Of a stretch of DNA of 64,000 bases, positions 55,221-64,000 are shown piece by piece. The first letter of the stretch is position 1, and each line of letters opens with the position of its first letter. The DNA is taken from contig NC_092705.1 in the NCBI RefSeq assembly GCF_964275005.1, positions 16,581,385-16,645,384 of the forward strand, read 5' to 3'. The notes under the pieces were generated by a model. That model worked only from the letters and a program-made list of their open reading frames with translations, ran no database searches and had not been told where the DNA came from. Source of the DNA: Diadema setosum (Eukaryota > Echinodermata > Echinoidea > Diadematoida > Diadematidae). A program made the translations under genes and the position numbers.

Positions 55221-58200
55221 GTAGATTATCCCCAGTGTTCTTCTTTTTCATCTTTTCTTGACACTCCTCTGCCAAATGAAATGTTGCAGAGACTCCAACC
55301 CCAAGCACCTTCTGATCTGGAGATTCTCCCGTCCGAAACCCCTAGCAAACGGGAGACTCCAAGTTGATGTATGCGAAGCGCGAAGTTCCTAGGCCCCACC
55401 TAACGTTAGGGTTCTAGATGTTCTCTGGTGCTATCTAGGGCTTATTTTTTCAGCATATGATAGCAATAAGTAAGAAATCCTTTCCACCGGGAGACGCAGA
55501 GCCAGGGCGGGAGAAATCAAATCTCAAGCGGGAGAACGGGAGATTTTGCAAAAATGGGCTTTCGGCGGGAGATCTCCCGTCGAAAACGGGAGAGTTGGAG
55601 TCTCTGATGTTGCATTGTTAGCTATGTGGTTAATAACGCAACGGACACGAGACTCTTCATACATCAGATTAACTCAGTTCGGGAAACCCACTCACAAGGG
55701 GGGCCCCTCCTTATAAGTAACCCGTCCCCCTTATAAGTAACCCCGTCCCCCTTATAAGTAACCCCCGGGGCACCCCTTATAAGGAGTCTCCACGCTTTTT
55801 TGCAATGCAACGCGAAAATGAAAGGACTGCGGCAATTCGCTTGATTATGTATATAAAGCTTCACAAGTTTCCTAGTTACTCACGAAATTTCAGCATAATC
55901 GGTTTGAGGCATCATATCTAAAATCATGGATTTAAATGCGATGTCAAACGACCCATGCGAATGCTGAAATGCGAGCGATTACTGGCGTGAGTGTCGCCAG
56001 GCGCGGCGGAGCGGCAATGTTTGAGTGCAGACGTGGCGACTGAGTACGGAGGTCAGTCGCCACGTCTGCACTCAAACATTGCCGCGCCGCCGCGCCTGGC
56101 GACACTCACGCCAGTAATCGCTCGCATTTCAGCATTCGCATGGGTCGTTTGACATCGCATTTAAATCCATGATTTTAGATATGATGCCTCAAACCGATTT
56201 TGCTGAAATTTCGTGAGTAACTAGGAAACTTGTGAAGCTTTATATACATAATCAAGCGAATTGCCGCAGTCCTTTCATTTTCGCGTTGCATTGCAAAAAA
56301 GCGTGGAGACTCCTTATAAGGGGTGCCCCGGGGGTTACTTATAAGGGGGACGGGGTTACTTATAAGGGGGACGGGTTACTTATAAGGAGGGGCCCCCCTT
56401 GTGAGTGGGTTTCCCGAACTGAACTATACACAGCCCAGGCCCAGTCGCTGTACGTACGTAGTCGCACAGCGTATTAACAGCGTCTGGTCGGGCTAACATC
56501 AGATAGACACTGTCTACATGGTGTAGGAAGCCTAGAGGTCTAACTTGTTTAGTTGTCTGTGCATGTGGTGCTTGGTGGCAATAGCAATGGCATGCCAACA
56601 ATGGCCAAGGCCAAGTCGGGGGGGGGGGGGGGGGGGAGGGGGGAGGGGGGGAGGCAGGGCGTCAGTGCGTCAGTGACACAACTTTAAAAAAAAAAAAAGT
56701 CTTGCTTGCCCAAGTGAATATTAAATTTACTAATTCTAGACAGAAAGATCCGTCTGTCCGGAGGAGTCTTTTATTTTTTTGACGTTATGTGAAGCCAGAG
56801 CAGAGGCAGTCTCCGCGGCCGTGGAACATATCCCCACCGACCAGATACAGACCAATCTTTCGGTCAATAAATTTACTAGCTTAGACTACACCTATGCACC
56901 AGAGCTGAGGGGCGTAGCTCCAAAGTAAACAAAGTGAATAGTGACCAGGGCATTGGCAGCCCGACCAGACACAATGCTTATTACTATTATATAGTTACAC
57001 CATACAGCGACTCGACAGGGCTGTGCATGTGTATTGGGGGGGGGGGGGGGGAGCAAAATAACGCACTCGGAGACAAATGGACTGAGGACGATTGACGAGG
57101 GTAAACCGGGAAATTGTGTACAAGTACTCAAAGTAGCCAGGTAAAGCAAGCCACCCAGCCCAAATGGCAAATGTACTCTAATCATCTATGCTTTTATTGG
57201 AGGGTGCCGGGTAAACCTTGGGCTTGGTGCAATGATGCAGGTTACCTTGGTAGGTTTTTAAGACCGTACGAATTTACATTGAATTAGAAGTTTACTCTAT
57301 TAATCACATTATTATCTAGTCTTACTGCCAAACAAATTTCCCTTTAAAACCATCTAGCCATGTAGCCTGGATCAATGCAGAGGGAAAAGGATTCAACGTT
57401 CCATACCCTGCCATCACTGTGCATGCTGTTTCCAAGGACCTCTCCGCCTTCCCTCACGAATGCCTCTATCTCATGATAGACTCGGACATCATGAGTGAGC
57501 TGCGGGATGTGGCAGCACAGAGTGCTGGTGGCGATGCTCCCGTTCAGAACAGTGAAGGCAGCGATGACGACACTGGCTTTGAGGAGGAAGAGGGCACGGA
57601 GGTCAGAGAGATTCGGTTCGTCCCACAGGACAAGTCTTCATGTAAGTATGAATAAATGATACAGTGGCGAAATTGTGAAATCGGCCCCACTGCAGTGCGC
57701 GTGTACCTGTGCGTTAGCAAGCAAGGTTAGTTTAGGGTTAGGGTTTAGGGTTAGTTAAGGGTTGTATTTATGGTTAAATCAGCCGTTAGATTAGTCGAAG
57801 GACATTAGGGAGTCCTTCCAAGAAAAAAAAGGTGAAGACCAAAGCAAAAACCGGGAGAAAGGGAGGACGAAAGATGCTATGCTATGGAAATCGGCCCCAC
57901 TGCTGTGTCATAAGATAGCGTAAACCCCGTTTGGTGGAGCCGCATTCACATGGAAGAAAGCCCCACCGCCGTGCTTATCTACCAATGAACGGCACACAGT
58001 GGGGCTAAATTCACAAGTATAAACAGTCGAGCTGCTGTAGTATTAGTACGGACACGCAGTGGTGGGGCCTATTTCACGAGTATGCCGATACAATATATTC
58101 CAAGCACTATGTGCTCGGGAAGAATGCAGTAGCCACCAAGATAACCCAAATCAAACTTAATGATTATAACTGATAAGATATCAGATACGGTTGACACAGA

Positions 58201-60917
58201 TAAGTATACATGTATGATGTCTATATAAATAGATGAAAATGAAAAAAAAAAAAAAAACTTTTATACAACTGTATGCATCTCTGGTCTGGTGTTTATATGC
58301 AGTTATATATGTTTATATATTATATTAAGTTTCATGAATACGACAGACTATCTTTCATCACAGAAAGTAAAAAAAAACTTTGGGAAGTGCCTTTGGTACA
58401 AGAAAAATCATGGCAGTAGTTGCAGTAGCCTGTTATGTGTGTATATTGTAGAGTATATGAACTCCGTCTTAGGAAGTCGCTGCAATGCTTACTGTATACT
58501 GTGTGTACACCATGTAAATGTGTAAAGGACAAATTGCATAATGCATATCCTTATGCAAAATCAACTGACAGTATATACAGTGTTTATGTCATATTTTTCA
58601 CACAGTGGACTCCCATTATGACAAAGTTCTTGGGACCGGCAATTTTCTTTTGTCATATTGGCATTTCGTTATTTAATCTGAACAAATAAACAATAAAAAA
58701 ACATAGAAGTTATGAGAATGGTACTGTTGTGGCCTGAATTTTTACTTCATTGTAACCGGATTTTGTAAAAAATAATCATATTCATTATACATTAATGGGA
58801 ATGTATATACAAAGTACAATGCCACATTGATGAAGAAGAAAATGGGAAATGTATTTGGAAAATGATTATAGTGTTCCCACAAAGAGACACACAAACAAAT
58901 CTGCTATTGCTGGTGCTAGCTAATTGCTGTAGATATTACAGTAATGGAAAATAAAGAAAATGCTGATAATGTCTTCAGCTAAGCAATTTCAGAGGCACAA
59001 ATTCTAAATAAATGTAAATAAAAGAAAAATGAAATGATGTCCCTCTTTTGATACTGTCATGTCATCTGGGTGCCAAAGCCAGATTTTTGGCCAATCTTTG
59101 TTTTCTATCCTCCTTCCTGCACACATGTAAATCCGACCATTGCTGTTGGGGAGACATCACCTTAGCACCAACACCAACACTAGCACAGAACCTGAAATCA
59201 CCAATATGTAGGTTGTTCTCTGTAAGGGGATGACATTGGTATTCATTTTTTTAATGTAATAATTTAAATAAGAGTATGTCAGAAAGTTCAATTCAGTATT
59301 TATTCCAACCTTGAAGTCTATCTCTTTCATTGTTAATGGGATGCATAGTTGTTTAAAGTTTAATTCTCTGATATCTCACTATCTGTATATGAAATGTATG
59401 ATAGCAGGTGGACACACATTTACACTATTGTACGTATACATGTAGTGTACCCTTGTATATGAACAGTCTGCATTCTTGATGCTGACTTTCTTCCACAGTA
59501 CGAGAGATGTTTGATGCGCTGTCACAGTGCCAGGCCTTGCATCCAGACCCAGATGATGGCTCTGATGGCTCCGATCCATACGATCAGGGAGGTGAGTAAG
59601 AAACTCTCCAGTCTGAGTTGGCTAAGTCATCTGCAGCATACCTCCCTCAGACACACACATGGTTATACATGTAGCTGCCAAGTTTCCCTGATGATGTAGG
59701 GGGCTCCCTGGAAATCTAACAGTGTCGTCATGTCCTGACAAGAGATTATAAAAGCTTCCCATATACAGTCAAACCTGTCTATAGCAGCCACCCAAGGGAA
59801 ACCACAAGAGTGGCCACTATAGACAGGTTGATGTTCATTTTGAATTTTAACCCTTGTATTATATAATAGCATATTAAAAATACTGCATGTTATTCTTAAA
59901 AACAGCAAATAAGTTTGCATGAGCAGCTATATGTTGTGTTGGTTTTTGTTTTTTTGTTTTTTACAGTTACAACTTCATGTTTAAATTTTCTTTTAGCCTT
60001 CTTCTGTTCTTTTGATAAGACTCGGTAGAATTCACACAATGAAAGTAATTTAAGCTAAGTATTCATGGCTGATTTAACCCTTCAGCTAAATTTTTGTGGC
60101 TGCCGACTGCGTTAGGGGAATTATTCAGTGGCCACTATAAGCAGATGGTCACTATAGACAGGTGGCTGCTTATTTAAAGACAGGTTTGACTGTTTAAGAG
60201 TAATATTTTGCCTATTGAGATGCATGTAACACACAAGTACAGAAGTATTTGTGTGATTACTCTTCACCAAAACCTCCCTGTTTTATGGTGCATGGATGTT
60301 GACAGTCCTGGGGACCATTTCATGAAACTTTTTGTCAGTGATTTACACTGACAACTGTTAAAAGCTACTGAAATCCTTGCGTCTGATTGGCTGATAGCAA
60401 ATTTGTCGGTGAAAACCTCCGACGAACTCGTTGATGAAACACCCCCCTGTACAGAGGAAGTCACAAGTTCAAGCATCAATGAGCCCAGCCAAGCAAATAG
60501 TTTGTGTGTAATGATACCATCTTGCTGAGGCAAACATTGCCCCCCGATGTGACATCAAGTGAAGGCCATGCACATGATGAACGTCTCATGCATTTACAAG
60601 ACTTAGAGACTACATGGCTTTTAGATATTTGTTTTTGTTTTTACTCAGTTTTTAGTGTGAATGAATGTTACATTTTTCTTTCTTGCCTTTAATTACTTTT
60701 ATGACCGACTTGTGGGATCAGTCTGTTCTGGACAGTTTTATGGTTTTATGGTTTTTGTCTTTCTATTTTCCTGAGATGCATGATGGTAACTTTTTCATTA
60801 TCATATTGCACAGATGAAGGTGGTGATGATGGATATGCACACGATGGTGATGGTGGCGAAGACGATGCCATGGATACTGGACAGTTTGACGATGCGGAAA
60901 TGGACCCAGAGCACTGA
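55096..60917 (+). CDS. CLNS1A: CLNS1A (pICln), Sm-protein chaperone of the PRMT5 methylosome
   Basis: Four exons: 55096-55220, 57358-57641, 59499-59591 and 60814-60917 (TGA). All have GT-AG borders, and the phases match (2, 1, 1). They give 201 residues, or 199 if the second ATG (55102) is used. Human pICln has 237. Exon 1 gives MGFINPVQPPIGPVV to QGTLFIAE, and exon 2 WINAEGKGFNVPYPAIT to IRFVPQDKS; together these form the PH-like fold. Exon 3 has CQALHPDPDD. Exon 4 is acidic and ends TGQFDDAEMDPEH, which fits the GQF-[DE]-DA motif by which pICln binds PRMT5. In known systems pICln holds SmD1/D2/E/F/G in an open ring and presents them to PRMT5 and the SMN complex. The conserved block between the acidic loop and the GQF motif was not found (see findings). 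Confidence 0.9.
55287..55606. mobile_element. MITE with CAGAGACTCCAAC ends in CLNS1A intron 1
   Basis: CAGAGACTCCAAC at 55287 is mirrored by GTTGGAGTCTCTG ending at 55606, and GGGAGA/TCTCCC words lie inside both ends. The direct repeat ATGTTG flanks it (55281-55286 and 55607-55612). 320 bp, non-coding. Confidence 0.8.
55675..56421. mobile_element. 747-bp foldback element, near-perfect palindrome
   Basis: The left arm begins CAGTTCGGGAAACCCACTCA, and the right arm ends with its exact complement. The arms, about 365 bp each, match almost base for base to a centre near 56045, where only a few bases separate them. The direct repeat AACT (55671-55674 and 56422-56425) looks like a target duplication. 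Inside each arm, CCCCCTTATAAGTAACC recurs three times. The minus-strand frame 55664-55864 and the plus-strand frame 56232-56477 share the same protein text because of the symmetry, so neither is a gene. Confidence 0.9.
56618..56655. repeat. poly-G-rich run
   Basis: About 18 G bases, then GGGAGGGG repeats, in CLNS1A intron 1. The pattern could form G-quadruplex structures. Confidence 0.9.
57358..57641 (+). CDS. CLNS1A: CLNS1A exon 2
   Basis: The acceptor CCATCTAG is followed by SHVAWINAEGKGFNVPYPAI, which matches the human SRLSWLDGSGLGF-EYPTI region. The exon goes on through CLYLMIDSD and a Glu/Asp-rich loop to EIRFVPQDKSS. The donor is T|GTAAGT. No internal ATG is the true start; the frame simply continues from exon 1. 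Confidence 0.92.
57660..58085. repeat. CGGCCCCACTG repeat cluster in CLNS1A intron 2
   Basis: GAAATCGGCCCCACTGC at about 57676 and 57886, GCCCCACCGCCGTG at 57959, and inverted CACAGTGGGGCTAAATTCAC at 57995 and GCAGTGGTGGGGCCTATTTCAC at 58056. Together they form an imperfect inverted-repeat element. Function unknown. Confidence 0.6.
57727..57766. repeat. short interstitial TTAGGG-like tract
   Basis: TTAGGGTTAGGGTTTAGGGTTAG in CLNS1A intron 2, about four units of the metazoan telomere repeat with variants. Confidence 0.8.
58600..58830. mobile_element. possible DNA-transposon fragment
   Basis: CAGTGGACTCCCATTATGAC at the left resembles the end of mariner/Tigger-type MITEs. The partner end was not found. 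Confidence 0.3.
59499..59591 (+). CDS. CLNS1A: CLNS1A exon 3
   Basis: The acceptor TTCCACAG is followed by REMFDALSQCQALHPDPDDG and SDGSDPYDQG, which matches human MFTAMCECQALHPDPEDE. The donor is GGAG|GTGAGT, phase 1. Confidence 0.93.
59765..60193. mobile_element. MITE in CLNS1A intron 3 (ACAGTCAAACCTGTCT ends)
   Basis: ACAGTCAAACCTGTCTATAG at 59765 is mirrored by AGACAGGTTTGACTGT ending at 60193. GGCCACTATAGACAGG recurs inside both ends. 429 bp, non-coding. A second, weaker repeat with TTTCATGAAA/GATGAAAC ends lies at about 60305-60445. Confidence 0.75.
60814..60917 (+). CDS. CLNS1A: CLNS1A exon 4 with stop
   Basis: The acceptor TTGCACAG is followed by an Asp/Gly/His-rich segment, then AMDTGQFDDAEMDPEH and TGA. 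The last part matches human AGQFEDADVDH, the PRMT5-binding tail. Confidence 0.9.
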
Positions 60918-61426
60918 CGCTCGCTTGTGGTGTGAAACTACAACACATCTCTTACCATCGCCCGCTGTGAACTAATGGTGCCATCTTGGTCGGGGTCATT
61001 TGAAATATTTCATGACATGAATCTGAGCAGATACCTGTACTTTGAAAGGTCACGGTGTCAAGGGTGAAGGAGGCCCTGAGACCAAGGGCAGATATTCTGT
61101 CATGGAAACAGAAAACATGCAGAGAGGAGAACACCTTATTTTGCCCTCTGTTTAATCTGACTCTGCCCTGATGTTTCACTCTTTCTTCCAGAGAGTTTTA
61201 TGAACATGTTCTCCTGAATTCGTAAGGTGACCTCTTAGCATATCCTTACATATTCGTACATTGGTTAGTCGTATGCCAGTTGGCATTTTGATAAACATGG
61301 CCACATGGTACATGTTCTCCCACGAGCAGAACATTCTGAGGTGAACTCCCATGGGAGAACATTTTTGTGTAAACAAACAACATGGGACGGCAAATTAGAG
61401 ATATCACTGAACTTACCCAAAGGATT
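60918..61426 (+). other. CLNS1A 3' UTR / downstream
   Basis: No further exon. No canonical AATAAA was picked out with confidence. Two overlapping GAACAT/ATGTTC words lie near 61200-61360, but no element end could be assigned. Confidence 0.35.
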
Positions 61427-63142
61427 ATTAATACCCCCACCATATCACTTCACTTCTGGTAGCAAGCAGAGAATTATATACAGTAAATAATGTGCTGTTG
61501 CCATGGCAACATACTTTTTGCTACTCTTCAAAAATATATCTTGCACAACTTTACATTACTGTCACCATGTGTGCCAAATTTCTTCTGAATGGCTTACAAA
61601 CTGGAGTAGAATTTCAATCTGCAAGACTTTTTCCTGGTTTGTTGGCCATAATGCACTGTTTGATACCATGATGATGCACTTTTTGCTACTCTTACAAACT
61701 TGTCCTGCACTAACTTTGCATCAAATTCAGCAAGTGCACCAAATTTGATTTGGACCACTCAAGAACGGGAGAATTTCCATCTACAAGACTTTTTTTTCAG
61801 ATTTTGGGGCCGTAATGCACCGTTACCACTGCAAGGCACTTCCCCTGCTCTTAACCCTAAAAAGACTGGGGGGGGGGGGTTTAGGCCCCCCTCGACATTT
61901 TTTGTGATAAATCTGTAATGTAAAAGTCTTGCGCCGCGACGTTGTATGACTTTTTTCTTTTAAGTCTTGCGCAACTTTTGAGACCAAATTCGCGACGCCC
62001 GGGTACGCGGTTCTGAAATTACGCAATATTTTGTATGTGCATGTCAGACCCGAAATTGCTCAAAAACGTGATTCATGTACAAATCCAATGCAAATTCTGT
62101 TTCTGACCAAATGTATTATTATTTTTACTTTTACAGATCAAAATCAATTAATTTCATGTTGTTTATGATCAGAATAATGTCGCCGATGATTTCCATTGAA
62201 AAAAAACAATAAAAAACAAAAAGTCTAAAAGAAAGAAATACGTAAGAAATTTTAAAAACAATAAGATACATAAGAAAAAAAATGATACTGCCGTTTTTTT
62301 TAAAATGTACATTCAATAAGAATCCTACAAAGAGTACCTTGACCAAAAATTAGCAGTTTTGGACCTTTAATTTTTGTGTTTTATGCATAAATTAGCATAA
62401 TTAATTTATTAAAAATAAATTTGAATAATTGTGAAATCATTACCTATTCAGTTTTATAGATAACCTTGTGGATGACGCGCGTGCCAATTTTCCTTGCGAT
62501 CACGCGGTCAACGGCCGAGATCTTGGGGGGGGGGGGGGGCCCAATGAGCCAATGACCCAATGAGCCCCCCCCCCCCCCCCCAAGTCCTGTGAGGCATCAA
62601 AATAGCCCAGTCTTTTTAGGGTTAAAGATTTTGTCCTGCACACCTTTGATATCAGTCATCATGTGAGTCAAATTTCTTTTTCACTGTGTGAAAACTTGAG
62701 AAGAATTTTAATCTGCAAGGCATTTTCTTTATTTTGAGGCCATATAATGCACTGTTACCATGGCAATGCACTTTCGAATACGTACGCTTGATATTCAAAA
62801 TTTGTCTTGTACAACTTTACATCACATCTTTCATGTGTGTCAAGTTTCTTGTGAATAGCTGAAAAACTGTAGTAGATCCATAATCCTTATACATGATGTT
62901 TTAATGCTATAGTGTGCTGTTACCATAGCAACACACTTTCCACTACTATAGCAAAATGTGTCTTGCACAACTTTACATTGAGCTCAACCTGTGTGCCAAA
63001 TTTCCTTTGAATTGCTTGAAAACTGTAGAAGTAGTTTGATCCACAACATTTGCAAGAGACCAACTGCCCATCACACACTGACTCCTGCTTGTATGCCTGG
63101 TACTGTAACCCCTTCAAACTTTATTTGAGAGAGGTATAAACA
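61427..63142. mobile_element. modular repeat, third copy, split by an insertion
   Basis: Starts near ATACCCCCACCATA and ends ACCCCTTCAAACTTTATTTG and GAGGTATAA, matching the right end of the 2864-3742 element. Modules of about 163 bp carry CCATGGCAAC at 61501, decayed forms near 61662 and 61822, CCATGGCAAT at 62758 and CCATAGCAAC at 62923. Each has GTCTTGCACAAC and GTGCCAAATTT blocks. It is more diverged than the first copy, so probably older, and was later split by the element at 61855. Confidence 0.7.
61855..62621. mobile_element. piggyBac-like MITE, 767 bp, TTAA target duplication
   Basis: CCCTAAAAAGACTGGG is mirrored by CCCAGTCTTTTTAGGG, with TTAA directly outside both ends (61851-61854 and 62622-62625). 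TTAA targets with CCC...GGG ends are the piggyBac pattern. Poly-G and poly-C runs lie inside the ends. The interior is AT-rich with no transposase. It interrupts a module of the surrounding repeat. Confidence 0.85.
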
Positions 63143-63179
63143 AAGGAACAGTAATATTTTCAGAAAAATCAGTAGGATA

Positions 63180-64000
63180 TATATTGTAGCCCTCTCTCCT
63201 TCTGTCGCTAGTGTATATGTTGTTATACGCTGTGTGCCATCCGGCCCCCGGCAACTAGCTGGAGAAGGGTCAGGATGGTCCGAGCTAGGCTGGGGTCCGT
63301 TTGGTTGAAATATACAACAAGGCGTGGAGAACGGCGTTGAAATGTACCATGTTGCTGGGTTACTTACTACCAGTCTATTCCCATTACTTGCTTACTATAC
63401 CAGAATACTACCAGTCACAATTCATCCAACGAAGATACCAGTACCAGAGCAGCTCATCCAATCGCAGATACCAATACCAGTGCAGCTCATCCAATCGCAG
63501 ATACCAATGTTAGATACCACCAGTTCACTCGCATATTATTTAAGCAGCACCGTAATTGCATTGCACTACTCACCGATACTTATGTTATGCTGCAGCAGAC
63601 TTCAAAGGAAATGGTCCAGGCAGTAGTGTCCACTTCAATCAACGCTTTATTAACACTCAACAACACTAATCATGCACACATTGGCCCGTACCCGGGCCCA
63701 CCCAGCTGTTTCGATACAAATTCGACCTCTTCTTATTCTCTGACCGCTATATTTCCGAAACAGTTACGCCTTTTACTTACTGACCTTTTCTTCAAATACT
63801 AACGCTTATTAACCCTCCTCATCATGCGAAAATGATTAGATAACGAAGCAATAATTGTATGAAAGATTATTACTGAACATAATTGCATCTCCAACAATTA
63901 TTACCCCTCTTAAATTTCTATCAAAACAATCCATAATCATTAGTTTCCCTGAAACTGATCGATTCATGATCGATTGCTAAAACAATCGATCGATTATGTA
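63180..64000. other. unassigned terminal stretch, possible retroelement terminal repeat
   Basis: TGTAGCCCTCTCTCC at about 63187 and the GC-rich sequence after it have the flavour of an LTR or LINE 5' region, but no partner repeat or protein domain is visible in the window. It includes a ~33-bp tandem (63436-63510) with AGCTCATCCAATCGCAGATA twice. The frames of 65-100 codons here match nothing I recognise. Confidence 0.25.
63436..63510. repeat. 33-bp tandem repeat
   Basis: The unit ACCAGTGCAGCTCATCCAAT, then CGCAGATACCAAT, is present about two and a half times. Confidence 0.85.

Noticed and set aside
55664-56477. Two identical proteins on opposite strands, suggesting a duplicated small gene
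   Set aside because: The identity comes from the palindromic element; both frames run out of the arms into unrelated DNA.
60504-60692. Frame in CLNS1A intron 3 considered as the missing pICln exon
   Set aside because: It lacks the GLSHLT/EGQATL block and suitable splice borders; the resemblance is limited to scattered acidic residues.
63301-63802. Overlapping frames at the right end considered as a small gene
   Set aside because: They depend on a 33-bp tandem repeat and show no domain, and the context looks like repeat DNA.

Overview
The window looks like nuclear DNA of a marine invertebrate. It is AT-rich, full of microsatellites, miniature transposons and TACATGTA/AGGCCTA-type words, and its genes have short exons and long introns. 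Two conserved animal genes and an I-clade LINE can be read. An echinoderm such as a sea urchin fits best, but that is inference from the repeat flavour and was not tested.

Layout. 1-14 kb has no recognisable gene. It holds microsatellites, one modular repeat (2864-3742) and several terminal-inverted-repeat (TIR) elements, including one element nested in another (9690-10598). 14.3-29.0 kb on the minus strand is a complete five-exon TMEM164 gene (288 codons), the predicted membrane acyltransferase of ether-phospholipid remodelling. Its introns are packed with miniature inverted-repeat elements (MITEs). 31.0-34.5 kb is a large TIR element with 17-bp ends, an AGTA target duplication and repeated GTCCCATACGTAAC words near both ends, with other repeats inside it. 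34.5-44 kb is mostly gene-free and repeat-rich. About 44.7-51.4 kb is a nearly intact LINE: ORF1 has three zinc knuckles, and ORF2 has endonuclease, reverse transcriptase and RNase H. Its only visible damage is one frameshift near the end of ORF2. 55.1-60.9 kb on the plus strand is CLNS1A (pICln), the Sm-protein chaperone of the PRMT5 methylosome. I joined it from four exons with matching phases. Its first intron carries a 747-bp near-perfect palindrome. 61.4-63.1 kb is another modular repeat, interrupted by a TTAA-flanked piggyBac-like MITE. The last kilobase is unassigned.

How the parts relate. The two host genes are divergent (TMEM164 leftward, CLNS1A rightward), with the LINE and the gene-poor repeats between them. 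They have no obvious functional link. The most unusual material is in the repeats. One family is built of ~163-bp modules, each with a GTTRCCATGGCAAC palindrome, which matches the RFX X-box. A structural relative at 32.5-33.9 kb instead carries clustered TGACCT half-sites spaced like nuclear-receptor DR1/DR2 elements. Both could spread regulatory sites and deserve a genome-wide look.
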